Assembly: GCA_945952415.1 (NCBI GenBank)
Contig: CAMFIF010000023.1
Coordinates: forward strand, 1-54,167
Source: an uncultured Rhizobium sp.
GTDB lineage: Bacteria; Pseudomonadota; Alphaproteobacteria; Rhizobiales; Rhizobiaceae
Length of the DNA stretch: 54,167 nucleotides
Direction of reading: 5' to 3'
Shown: in pieces, positions 7,807-15,591 of the stretch
Numbering within the stretch: the stretch's first letter is position 1
Layout: each line of letters starts with the position of its first letter
Made by a program: the position numbers and the translations under genes
Notes under the pieces: generated by a model
The model's database searches: none
Told to the model about the DNA's origin: nothing
The model's input: only the letters and a program-made list of their open reading frames with translations

Positions 7807-8574
7807 ATGCATGGCGGAACCGAGCTTCTGACGAAATCCGAGGGATCGCCGGTCACGGTCGTCAATGCCGAGGGCAGGGGGGCGGTGGTGCTCGTCTGCG
7901 AACATGCCTCGCGCCGGCTGCCCGAACGGACGGGTTCGCTCGGCCTTGCGCCCGAGGCGCTCGAAAGCCACATCGCCTGGGATCCCGGCGCGCTTGCGGT
8001 GGCGGAACATCTTTCCCGCTCGCTCGATGCGCCGCTCGTCTACCAGAATTTTTCCCGCCTCGTCTATGATTGCAACCGGCCTCCGGAAGCGCCGGGCGCG
8101 ATGCCGGAAACCAGCGAGATCTACGACATTCCCGGCAATCGCAACCTGTCTGACGGCGAACGCGAGCGCCGGACACGCGGGCTCTACCTGCCCTTTCATG
8201 CGGCGATTTCCGATCTTCTGGATCAGCGCGCCGCGGCGGGGAAAGAAAGCATCATCGTCACCATGCATTCCTTCACGCCCGTCTACATGGGCAAGCCGCG
8301 CGCGGTCGAGATCGGCATCCTGCATGACGAGGACAGCCGGATTGCCGATCAGATGCTGAATGCCGCGAAAGGAAATACAACCTACGATATTCGCCGCAAC
8401 GAGCCCTATGGGCCGGCGGATGGCGTTACCCACACCCTCATAAAACACGGTCTTGCCCGCGGGCTGAAGAACGTCATGATCGAGGTGCGTAACGACCTGA
8501 TACGAGATGAAGACGGCCAACGGGTCATGGCCGGACTTCTGGCAGAGCTTCTGGGGCACGCCCTGAAAGCCTGA
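7807..8574 (+). CDS. N-formylglutamate amidohydrolase-family protein
   Basis: A 255-residue cytosolic zinc amidohydrolase of the FGase family (PF05013). Family members hydrolyse N-formyl-L-glutamate to formate and glutamate or act on related N-acyl amides. Seen: the early VLVCEHASRRLPE motif with the metal-binding region, the NFSRLVYDCNRP stretch, VTMHSFTPVYMG with a likely zinc-ligand histidine, and MIEVRNDLI near the end. There are no hut genes nearby, so histidine degradation is not supported. It is first in a plus-strand cluster with a glutamine-synthetase-like ligase and two dehydrogenases, so a role in releasing glutamate from a gamma-glutamyl intermediate is attractive but inferred. 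Confidence 0.88.
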   Translation: MHGGTELLTKSEGSPVTVVNAEGRGAVVLVCEHASRRLPERTGSLGLAPEALESHIAWDPGALAVAEHLSRSLDAPLVYQNFSRLVYDCNRPPEAPGAMPETSEIYDIPGNRNLSDGERERRTRGLYLPFHAAISDLLDQRAAAGKESIIVTMHSFTPVYMGKPRAVEIGILHDEDSRIADQMLNAAKGNTTYDIRRNEPYGPADGVTHTLIKHGLARGLKNVMIEVRNDLIRDEDGQRVMAGLLAELLGHALKA

Positions 8575-8694
8575 CCGAAAAAAACAAAGACCCGGGGAGC
8601 AGTCATGCGGACGGCGGGATGAACCCGTCGCGCTGAGGAAGAGGAAGTTTCCGCAATGGCGCGGAAACCTGAGGGATTATAGGGGCATCATGCC
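8575..8694 (+). other. 5' leader of the permease gene with two hairpins
   Basis: The 120-bp gap before the permease gene holds an imperfect hairpin around CGGCGGG/CCCGTCG (about 8612-8630) and a perfect 8-bp hairpin GTTTCCGC (8647-8654) / GCGGAAAC (8661-8668). There is no T-run. It matches no riboswitch consensus I know, but its structure density is higher than expected for a plain spacer. Confidence 0.4.
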
Positions 8695-10230
8695 ATGAGC
8701 AGCCATCTTGATGATGATGCAAAACACCTCCACTCGATGGGATACGCGCAGGAACTGGCGCGCAGCATGAGTGGTTTTTCGAATTTCGCGATTTCATTCT
8801 CGATCATCTGCATTCTGGCCGGCGGTATCGGCGCCTACACGGTTGCGCTTGGCGCCGCCGGCGGGGCATCGATCGGCATCGGCTGGATCGTCGGTTCGAT
8901 CTTCGCGCTCGTCGTGGCCGCCGCCATGGGCCAGATCGCATCGGCCTATCCGACCGCTGGCGGTCTCTACCACTGGGCGTCGATCCTCGGCGGTCGCGGC
9001 TGGGGTTGGGGAACGGCTTGGATCAACCTGTTCGGCCTGCTCTTCGTGGTCGCATCGGTGAACTACGGCGTCTACCTGCTGTTGCGTGACCTCATTCTGG
9101 TGGGCATGTTCGGCATGGACCCGAATTCCTTCACCGGCACCCATCTGACGGTCGCCGTTGCCATCATCACGCTCGTTCAGGCGGTGATGAACTATGTCGG
9201 CATCCGCGTCACCTCGCTGCTCACCGACTTCTCGGGCTATCTGATCCTGGCGGTCTCCGTCATCATCATCCTCGGCCTGTTCTTCGGTTCGCCGGTTCCG
9301 CTGGATTTCTCGCGCCTCGTCACCTTCAAGAACTATACGGGTGATCCCGGTGCCGGAACCTGGCCGGCCACGCAGAGCGTCTTCTATGCCTTCATCCTGG
9401 GCCTGCTGCATGTGTGCTACACCATCACCGGCTTCGACGCCTCTGCCCATACTTCGGAAGAAACGAAGGATGCGCAGCGCGCCGTGCCGCGCGGCATGCT
9501 GAATGCCGTGTTCTGGTCCGCCATCTTCGGCTGGCTGCTGGTCGCAGCCATGCTGCTGGCCATGCCGAGCGTGGACGAGGGCGCTGCCAAGGGCTGGTCG
9601 GTCTTCGCCTATGTGCTCGAGTCGAGCCATATGCCGAACATCCTGAAGGACATCATTGCCATCGGCATCGTGCTGTCGAACTTCCTCTGCGCTCTGGCGG
9701 GCATGACCTCGCTGTCGCGCATGATCTTCGCCTTTGCCCGTGACGGCGGCATCCCCGGTGCTTCCGGCTGGCTGAAGAAGGTCCACACGACGCACCGCAC
9801 GCCGGGCAACGCCATCGTGACCGGTGCCGTGCTCTGCTTCATCCTCGGCCTCGTCGCCGGCAACAACGCCAATGCCTACATCATCCTGTCCTCGGGTTGT
9901 GCGGTCTTCCTTTACATCTCCTACATCATGCCGATCGGTGCGGGCATCCTCTCCGAAGGCAAGACCTGGACGAAGAAGGGTCCGTTCGATCTGGGCGTAT
10001 GGTCGAAGCCCATCGGCGTGCTCGCCGTCATCGGCGGCGCCATCCTCGCCTTCGTCGGGTTCCAGCCGCCGTATCAGCTGGTCGGCCAGTTCCTTGCCGG
10101 TCTGATCGTGGCTCTGGTGGTGGTCTGGTATGCCTTCGAGAAGCGCCGCTTCCAGGGTCCGCCGCTGACCGAAGATGCCGTCAAGGCGCGCCAGGCGGAG
10201 ATCGCCAGTGCCGAGCAGGCCTTCAGCTGA
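8695..10230 (+). CDS. APC-superfamily amino acid/amine permease
   Basis: A 511-residue inner-membrane transporter with about 12 hydrophobic segments, of the amino acid/choline (GABA permease-like) branch. Seen: FSNFAISFSIICILAGGIG in the first helix region, the ITGFDASAHTSEET motif characteristic of this group, and a hydrophilic C-terminal tail (about the last 35 residues). It precedes the gamma-glutamyl ligase gene and should import its amine substrate by cation symport. With the ABC importer on the other strand, the cluster has two uptake routes, perhaps of different affinity (inference). Confidence 0.93.
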   Translation: MSSHLDDDAKHLHSMGYAQELARSMSGFSNFAISFSIICILAGGIGAYTVALGAAGGASIGIGWIVGSIFALVVAAAMGQIASAYPTAGGLYHWASILGGRGWGWGTAWINLFGLLFVVASVNYGVYLLLRDLILVGMFGMDPNSFTGTHLTVAVAIITLVQAVMNYVGIRVTSLLTDFSGYLILAVSVIIILGLFFGSPVPLDFSRLVTFKNYTGDPGAGTWPATQSVFYAFILGLLHVCYTITGFDASAHTSEETKDAQRAVPRGMLNAVFWSAIFGWLLVAAMLLAMPSVDEGAAKGWSVFAYVLESSHMPNILKDIIAIGIVLSNFLCALAGMTSLSRMIFAFARDGGIPGASGWLKKVHTTHRTPGNAIVTGAVLCFILGLVAGNNANAYIILSSGCAVFLYISYIMPIGAGILSEGKTWTKKGPFDLGVWSKPIGVLAVIGGAILAFVGFQPPYQLVGQFLAGLIVALVVVWYAFEKRRFQGPPLTEDAVKARQAEIASAEQAFS

Positions 10231-10254
10231 TCGCTGAAGAAAGATTTGAGACAG

Positions 10255-10283
10255 GGAAGGCCGCGGCTTGGCCGCGACCTTCC
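10255..10283 (+). other. Intercistronic hairpin between permease and ligase genes
   Basis: GGAAGGCCGCGGC pairs with GCCGCGACCTTCC across a short CTTG-containing loop, with one wobble position. It sits in the 161-bp spacer, without a T-run, so it is probably a processing or stabilising structure rather than a terminator. Confidence 0.45.
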
Positions 10284-10391
10284 GGAAAACAGGAATGACA
10301 ATTGGGAGCAGGCGGGCAAAAAGGCCGCCGGCATGGTCCTCCATATGCCCGGCTCTGGGGCAGGGACCCATGAAGAGGGCGAGAAAACACC

Positions 10392-11756
10392 ATGAGCACA
10401 TATACGTTCGACACTTTGAAGAAGGATGTGGCCGAGGGCCGTATCGATACGGTTCTCGCCTGCCTTGTGGATATGCAGGGCCGCCTGATGGGCAAGCGCT
10501 TCCAGGCGGAATATTTCGTCGAAAGCGCGTGGGAGGAAACCCATAGCTGCAACTATCTGCTGGCCACCGATCTCGAAATGGAGACGGTTTCGGGCTACAA
10601 GTCGACCAGCTGGGAAAAGGGCTACGGCGACTACACGATGAAGCCGGACCTCTCCACGCTTCGCCGCATTCCCTGGCTCGAAGGCACGGCGCTGGTTCTC
10701 TGCGACGTGCTCGATCACCACACCCATCAGGAAGTGCCCCATTCGCCGCGCGCGGTGCTGAAGAAGCAGGTAAAGCGGCTGGAAGCCATGGGCATGAAGG
10801 CCTTCATGGCCTCCGAACTCGAATTCTTCCTCTTCGACCAGTCCTATGAAGATGCGCGCCTTTCCGGCTATCGGGACCTGCATCTCGCCTCGGGCTACAA
10901 CGAAGATTACCACATCTTCCAGACCACCAAGGAAGAGGATGTCATGCGCGCGATCCGCAAGGGTCTGCAGGGTGCGGGCATCCCCGTCGAGAATTCCAAG
11001 GGCGAAGCCTCTGCCGGGCAGGAAGAAATCAACGTCCGCTATGCCGAGGCGCTCGACATGGCCGACCGCCATTCGATCATCAAGAATGGCTGCAAGGAAA
11101 TCGCCTGGTCGCGCGGCAAGGCCATCACCTTCCTCGCGAAGTGGAACTACAATGCGGCGGGCTCCTCCTCGCATATCCACCAGTCCCTCTGGAGCCTGGA
11201 TGGCAAGCCGCTTTTTTATGACAAGGACGCCAAATACGGCATGTCCGAGCTGATGAAGCACTATGTGGCAGGCCTGCTCACCCATGCGAGCGAGATCACC
11301 TGCTTCCTGGCGCCCTACATCAACTCCTACAAGCGCTTCATGGCCGGCACCTTCGCGCCCACCAAGGCCGTCTGGTCCAAGGACAACCGCACGGCCGGCT
11401 ACCGCCTTTGCGGCGAGGGCAGCAAGGGCATCCGCATCGAATGCCGCGTTGGCGGCTCCGATCTCAATCCCTACCTCGCCATGGCGGCGCTGCTGGCGGC
11501 CGGTATCGACGGGATCGAGAAGAAGATGGCGCTCGAGCCGCAGTTCGAGGGCGACGCCTATGGCGGCAAGGGGATTCGCGAAATCCCGCGCACGCTGCGC
11601 CACGCCACCGAGGAACTGCGCAATTCGGCCATGCTGCGCGCGGCCTTCGGTGACGACGTGGTCGATCACTATGTCCGCGCTGCCGAATGGGAGCAGGAAG
11701 AATATGACCGCCGCATCACCGACTGGGAGGTGGCGCGCGGCTTCGAGCGGGCGTAA
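10392..11756 (+). CDS. Glutamine-synthetase-like gamma-glutamyl-amine ligase (PuuA/GlnA4 type)
   Basis: A 454-residue member of the glutamine synthetase family that couples ATP hydrolysis to gamma-glutamylation of an organic amine. Seen: the catalytic-domain EXE metal site (ASELEFFLF), GEASAGQEEINVRYAEA, the nucleotide-binding SSSHIHQSLW, and the RIECRVGGSDLNPYLA glutamate-binding/arginine region (split here as RIECRVGG and DLNPYLAMAALLAAG). It lacks the adenylylation-type C-terminal motif of GlnA I, as is usual for PuuA-like ligases. Neighbouring genes supply permease, aldehyde and alcohol dehydrogenases. The absence of a PuuB-type amine oxidase argues against putrescine and for an amino alcohol such as ethanolamine as substrate (inference). 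Confidence 0.9.
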   Translation: MSTYTFDTLKKDVAEGRIDTVLACLVDMQGRLMGKRFQAEYFVESAWEETHSCNYLLATDLEMETVSGYKSTSWEKGYGDYTMKPDLSTLRRIPWLEGTALVLCDVLDHHTHQEVPHSPRAVLKKQVKRLEAMGMKAFMASELEFFLFDQSYEDARLSGYRDLHLASGYNEDYHIFQTTKEEDVMRAIRKGLQGAGIPVENSKGEASAGQEEINVRYAEALDMADRHSIIKNGCKEIAWSRGKAITFLAKWNYNAAGSSSHIHQSLWSLDGKPLFYDKDAKYGMSELMKHYVAGLLTHASEITCFLAPYINSYKRFMAGTFAPTKAVWSKDNRTAGYRLCGEGSKGIRIECRVGGSDLNPYLAMAALLAAGIDGIEKKMALEPQFEGDAYGGKGIREIPRTLRHATEELRNSAMLRAAFGDDVVDHYVRAAEWEQEEYDRRITDWEVARGFERA

Positions 11757-11768
11757 GGTCCGCTTCGC

Positions 11769-11793
11769 GCCGCTTGCGGTCCCCGCAGGCGGC
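11769..11793 (+). other. GC-rich inverted repeat in the ligase-aldehyde dehydrogenase spacer
   Basis: GCCGCTTGCGG (11769-11779) and CCGCAGGCGGC (11783-11793) form an 11-bp stem (one wobble) with a 3-nt loop, 12 nt past the ligase stop. The 200-bp spacer (11757-11956) holds no gene. The hairpin may stabilise the ligase mRNA; no T-run follows. Confidence 0.4.
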
Positions 11794-11956
11794 GAAGAGC
11801 AAGGCGGGCGGGCTTTTGCCGAGCCCCGGCCCGCCTCTAGCCGCCTGCGACCTTATGGAGCGGCCTTCCGGACCGGATTTCGGGCCCGGGACGCTTGCAA
11901 GCGCCCTCCGGCCGGATGATCAAGGCGGCAAACAGAATTCGATTGGAGCACGTGAG

Positions 11957-13339
11957 ATGACCATGATTCAATGTATCTCCCCGGTGAATGGGGAAGTCTA
12001 TGCCGAGCGCGAGGCCATGAGCTTCGAGGCTGCGAAGGCGGAAGTGGCCCGGGCGCGCAAAGCACAGAAGGCCTGGGCGCGTCGCCCGCTGGAAGAGCGC
12101 GTGCAGCTGGTGCTGAAGGGCGTTGCCCGCCTCAACGAAATGGTGGACGAGGTCGTGCCGGAGCTGGCCTGGCAGATGGGCCGTCCGGTGCGCTATGGCG
12201 GCGAATTCCGCGGCTTCAACGAGCGCTCCAACTATGTGGCCTCGATTGCCGCCGATTGCCTGAAGCCCTTCGTGGTGGAGGAAAGCGCCAGCTTCGAGCG
12301 CCGCATCGAGCGCGAGCCGCATGGCGTCGTCTTCGTCATCGCGCCCTGGAACTATCCCTACATGACCGCGATCAACACGATTGCGCCGGCGCTGATGGCG
12401 GGCAACACCGTCGTCATCAAGCATGCCGCGCAGACGCTGCTGGTCGGCGAGCGCATGGTCCGCGCCTTCGTGGAAGCGGGCGTTCCCGACGATGTCTTCG
12501 TCAATGTGTTCCTCACCCATGACGTCACCTCCGCGCTGATTGCGGACGGCAATTTCAACTTCATCAACTTCACCGGTTCGGTCGAGGGCGGTCGCGCCAT
12601 CGAGCGTGCCGCTGCCGGCACCTTTGCGGGCATCGGCCTCGAGCTCGGCGGCAAGGATCCGGGCTATGTGATGGAGGACGCCAATCTCGACGCCGCCGTC
12701 GACACGCTGATGGATGGCGCCTTCTTCAATTCCGGACAGTGCTGCTGCGGCATCGAGCGCGTCTATGTGAACGAAAAGCTCTATGATGCCTTCGTGGAAA
12801 AGGCCGTGGCCTTCGTTTCGGCCTACAAGCTTGGCAATCCGCTGGAGCAGGAAACCACCCTCGGGCCGATGGCGAACAAGCGCTTTGCTGCAACCGTGCG
12901 CGCCCAGACGGCGGAAGCCATTGCCGCTGGCGCCAAGCCGCTCGTCGATGCCAAGCTCTTCCCGCAGGATGATGGCGGCGCCTATCTCGCCCCGCAGATC
13001 CTCGTCAATGTCGACCATTCCATGCGCGTGATGCGCGAGGAAAGCTTCGGCCCGGTCGTCGGCATCATGAAGGTGAAGAATGACGAGGAAGCGCTGTCGC
13101 TGATGAATGACAGCCCCTATGGCCTGACCGCCTCGCTCTGGACCAACGATCCGGCCCGTGCGGCCCGTATCGGTCGCGAGATCGAAACCGGCACCATCTT
13201 CATGAACCGCGCCGATTATCTCGATCCCGCGCTTTGCTGGACCGGCGTCAAGGAAACCGGCAAGGGCGGCTCGCTCTCGGTGCTGGGCTTCCAGAACCTC
13301 ACCCGTCCGAAATCCTACCACCTCAAGAAGGCTCTCTGA
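11957..13339 (+). CDS. NAD(P)-dependent aldehyde dehydrogenase
   Basis: A 460-residue aldehyde dehydrogenase superfamily enzyme. The oxyanion asparagine is N132 in APWNYP, the general-base glutamate E229 in LELGGKD, and the catalytic cysteine C263 in the NSGQCCCG motif. Start: ATG 11957 with GGAG 8 nt upstream; the longer open frame from 11774 lacks support. Its stop overlaps the start of the iron alcohol dehydrogenase gene (TGATG), implying translational coupling. In the cluster it would oxidise the gamma-glutamylated aldehyde to the acid, the step done by PuuC in the putrescine pathway. Confidence 0.92.
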   Translation: MTMIQCISPVNGEVYAEREAMSFEAAKAEVARARKAQKAWARRPLEERVQLVLKGVARLNEMVDEVVPELAWQMGRPVRYGGEFRGFNERSNYVASIAADCLKPFVVEESASFERRIEREPHGVVFVIAPWNYPYMTAINTIAPALMAGNTVVIKHAAQTLLVGERMVRAFVEAGVPDDVFVNVFLTHDVTSALIADGNFNFINFTGSVEGGRAIERAAAGTFAGIGLELGGKDPGYVMEDANLDAAVDTLMDGAFFNSGQCCCGIERVYVNEKLYDAFVEKAVAFVSAYKLGNPLEQETTLGPMANKRFAATVRAQTAEAIAAGAKPLVDAKLFPQDDGGAYLAPQILVNVDHSMRVMREESFGPVVGIMKVKNDEEALSLMNDSPYGLTASLWTNDPARAARIGREIETGTIFMNRADYLDPALCWTGVKETGKGGSLSVLGFQNLTRPKSYHLKKAL

Positions 13340-14484
13340 TGTCTATTTCTGCTAACTGGAGCTATCCGACCGCCGTCAAGCTCGGCGCCGGCCGGATCAA
13401 GGAACTGGCCGATGCCTGCAAGAGCCTCGGCATGAAGAAGCCGCTGCTCATCACCGACCGCGGCCTTGCCTCCATGCCGATCACGCAGGGCGCGCTCGAC
13501 ATTCTCGATGCCGCCGGCCTCGGCCGTGCGCTCTTTGCCGATGTCGACCCGAACCCGAACGAACTGAACCTCGAAGCCGGCATCAAGGCCTATCGCGATG
13601 GCGGCCATGACGGCGTCGTCGCGTTCGGCGGCGGCTCGGGCCTCGATCTCGGCAAGTGCGTGGCCTTCATGGTCGGCCAGAACCGCCCGGTCTGGGATTT
13701 CGAGGATATCGGCGACTGGTGGACCCGCGCCTCCGTCGAGGGCATCGCGCCGATCGTTGCCGTGCCGACCACGGCCGGCACCGGCTCGGAAGTGGGCCGC
13801 GCCTCGGTCATTACCAATTCCAAGACCCATGTGAAGAAGATTATCTTCCATCCGAAGTTCCTGCCGGGCGTCGTCATCGCCGATCCGGAACTGACGGTGG
13901 GCATGCCGAAGTTCATCACCGCCGGCACCGGCATGGATGCCTTCGCCCACTGCCTGGAAGCCTATTCCTCGCCCTTCTACCACCCGATGTCCCAGGGCAT
14001 CGCACTTGAAGGCATGCGTCTGGTGAAAGAATACCTGCCGCGCGCCTATAAGGACGGCGGCGATATCGAAGCCCGCACCAACATGATGTCGGCTGCCGCC
14101 ATGGGCGCGGTCGCCTTCCAGAAGGGCCTCGGCGCCATCCACGCGCTGTCGCACCCGATCGGCGCGGTCTACAACACCCATCATGGCACCACCAATGCGG
14201 TTGTCATGCCGATGGTGCTGAAGTTCAACCGGGCAGCCATCGAAGAGAAGATTGGCCGTGCGGCTGCCTATCTCGGCATTTCCGGCGGTTTCGACGGCTT
14301 CTACGACTATGTGCTGTCGCTGCGTGCCGAACTCGGCATCCCCGAGAACCTGACCGCCTTCGGCGTGGCCAAGGACCGGATCGACGAACTGGCCGCCATG
14401 GCGATTGAAGATCCGAGCGCAGGCGGCAATCCCGTTGCCATGACGCTGGAGAACACCAAGCAGCTTTTCCAAGATTGCTACTGA
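13339..14484 (+). CDS. Iron-containing alcohol dehydrogenase
   Basis: A 381-residue group III (Fe-ADH) enzyme. Seen: the cofactor loop GGGSGLD at 97-103, TTAGTGSE at 144-151, and metal ligands D200 and H204 (GMDAFAHCLEAY), H268 (GAIHALSHPIG) and H282 (NTHHGT). The ATG at 13339 overlaps the preceding stop codon. It would oxidise a primary alcohol with NAD(P). Its coupling to the aldehyde dehydrogenase suggests sequential alcohol to aldehyde to acid oxidation of a gamma-glutamyl amino alcohol. It is the last gene of the cluster and is followed by a strong terminator. Confidence 0.92.
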   Translation: MSISANWSYPTAVKLGAGRIKELADACKSLGMKKPLLITDRGLASMPITQGALDILDAAGLGRALFADVDPNPNELNLEAGIKAYRDGGHDGVVAFGGGSGLDLGKCVAFMVGQNRPVWDFEDIGDWWTRASVEGIAPIVAVPTTAGTGSEVGRASVITNSKTHVKKIIFHPKFLPGVVIADPELTVGMPKFITAGTGMDAFAHCLEAYSSPFYHPMSQGIALEGMRLVKEYLPRAYKDGGDIEARTNMMSAAAMGAVAFQKGLGAIHALSHPIGAVYNTHHGTTNAVVMPMVLKFNRAAIEEKIGRAAAYLGISGGFDGFYDYVLSLRAELGIPENLTAFGVAKDRIDELAAMAIEDPSAGGNPVAMTLENTKQLFQDCY

Positions 14485-14513
14485 GCCTTCGAAGACTGTT
14501 CCCTTTTTTCAAG

Positions 14514-14537
14514 GCGGGCCTTCGGGCCCGCTTTTTT
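14514..14537 (+). terminator. Rho-independent terminator of the amine cluster
   Basis: GCGGGCC (14514-14520), tetraloop TTCG, GGCCCGC (14525-14531) and TTTTTT: a perfect 7-bp GC stem closed by a UUCG loop with a U-tract, 29 nt after the alcohol dehydrogenase stop. Confidence 0.92.
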
Positions 14538-14554
14538 GTGCCTGAAAAGGAAAT

Positions 14555-14630
14555 ACTATAATTATAGTCTTATAAAGTGATTATCCCCCCTTAGGGTTTC
14601 GTTAACCATAATTGGTAAGACTGCGTTTAC
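14555..14630 (+). promoter_or_regulatory. Upstream region of the ParA-like gene: AT-rich palindrome and CtrA-like half-site
   Basis: A perfect 14-bp palindrome ACTATAATTATAGT lies at 14555-14568. GTTAACCAT at 14601-14609 matches the TTAACCAT half of the CtrA recognition sequence of alphaproteobacteria and is followed by an inverted TGGTAA. Cell-cycle control of the ParA-like gene is possible but unproven. Confidence 0.35.
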
Positions 14631-14701
14631 CAGCACCAAATGGGGGGGTGCATCGGGAGCGATGACCCGGCTCCAGGCGGATATTCAGGGGTTACATATC
14701 C

Positions 14702-15421
14702 ATGGCAATCATATCACTGGCGAATGCCAAGGGTGGCGCAGGCAAGACGACGGCCGCTCTCATTCTCGCCACCGAACTTGCCCGTCAGGGCAATCGCGTC
14801 GTCATTCTGGACGCCGATCCGCAGCGCTGGATCACGACCTGGGCGGAATTGACGGGGCCGATCCCGAATGTGACGGTCATTTCCGAAGTCACACCGGCCT
14901 CGCTGCCCTATCACATCCTCGACCTGAAATCGAAAACCGATCACTTCGTCATCGATCTCGCCGGCGCCCGGGACGCGCTGGTGACGACGGCTCTCGGCGT
15001 ATCGGATCAGGTGCTCATTCCGGTTCAGGGATGTGCGATGGATGCGCGCGGCGCGGCCCAGATCCTCGATCTCATCCGGCTGCTCGAAGAAAAGGCCCGG
15101 GTATCGATCCAGCATTCGGTCGTGCTGACGCGTGTCAGCGCCATGGTCACCACCCGGGGACTGCAAACGATCAAGGGGCTTCTCGCCTCGCGTGGCGTGC
15201 ATGTGCTCAATACCATGATCGCCGAACGCACCGCCTATCGAGACATTTTCGATTGCGGCGGCACGCTCTACACCATGGACCCGCAGCGCATCAGCAATCT
15301 CGACCGGGCGCAGGAAAATGCCCAGGCGCTGGCAGCCGAGGTGATGAGCCTGCTGCCTGCCCGCATCGTCGGCTCGCCCAAATCCAGAACCTTCTTCCGC
15401 ATGGCCGCCAAGGCGGCCTGA
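14702..15421 (+). CDS. ParA/MinD-family ATPase (VirC1-like)
   Basis: A 239-residue ATPase with the deviant Walker A motif near the N-terminus (ANAKGGAGKTT, residues 7-17), ILDADPQ as switch I region and FVIDLAG as Walker B. The size and the lack of an N-terminal DNA-binding domain resemble VirC1 and other small, stand-alone ParA proteins of rhizobia. There is no parB, repB/repC or tra gene next to it, so it is not a replicon partition operon. Such orphan ParA proteins may position other cargo. Preceded by a terminator and its own promoter region; followed by a hairpin. Function beyond ATPase is unassigned. Confidence 0.85.
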   Translation: MAIISLANAKGGAGKTTAALILATELARQGNRVVILDADPQRWITTWAELTGPIPNVTVISEVTPASLPYHILDLKSKTDHFVIDLAGARDALVTTALGVSDQVLIPVQGCAMDARGAAQILDLIRLLEEKARVSIQHSVVLTRVSAMVTTRGLQTIKGLLASRGVHVLNTMIAERTAYRDIFDCGGTLYTMDPQRISNLDRAQENAQALAAEVMSLLPARIVGSPKSRTFFRMAAKAA

Positions 15422-15444
15422 ACGGGGAGGCGTGAAGCGGCACT

Positions 15445-15472
15445 CGGACCGGAAGGGGGGCTTTCCGGTCCG
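15445..15472 (+). terminator. Hairpin after the ParA-like gene
   Basis: CGGACCGGAA (15445-15454) and TTCCGGTCCG (15463-15472) form a perfect 10-bp stem with an 8-nt loop, 23 nt past the stop. Only a short TTTT follows after 9 nt, so it is a probable but not ideal terminator. Confidence 0.6.
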
Positions 15473-15522
15473 AATGTCCATTTTGACTGGAGATGAACTT
15501 AGTTATTTAACATGTGAAGTGG

Positions 15523-15536
15523 TTGATCTCGGTCAA
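15523..15536 (+). promoter_or_regulatory. FNR/FixK-type box (anaerobox)
   Basis: TTGATCTCGGTCAA matches the TTGAT-N4-ATCAA consensus at nine of ten fixed positions. It lies 55 nt before the hpaD start codon, a position compatible with activation at about -40. Functionality is inferred. Confidence 0.5.
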
Positions 15537-15591
15537 GGAAAGCGCCGGTCGGCCCGGCTAGCCTTCTCTCCATCGAAGAGGAGGATCCCCG

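Noticed and set aside
7807..8574. Histidine utilisation (hutG-like) assignment for the amidohydrolase gene
   Set aside because: No hutH, hutU, hutI or hutF lies nearby; the neighbours are gamma-glutamylation genes.
8575..8694. Guanidine, glycine or thiamine riboswitch
   Set aside because: Conserved core motifs of these classes were looked for and not found; only simple hairpins are visible.
14702..15421. Plasmid partition or repABC locus
   Set aside because: There is no parB, repB or repC gene, and the ATPase lacks the N-terminal region of RepA.
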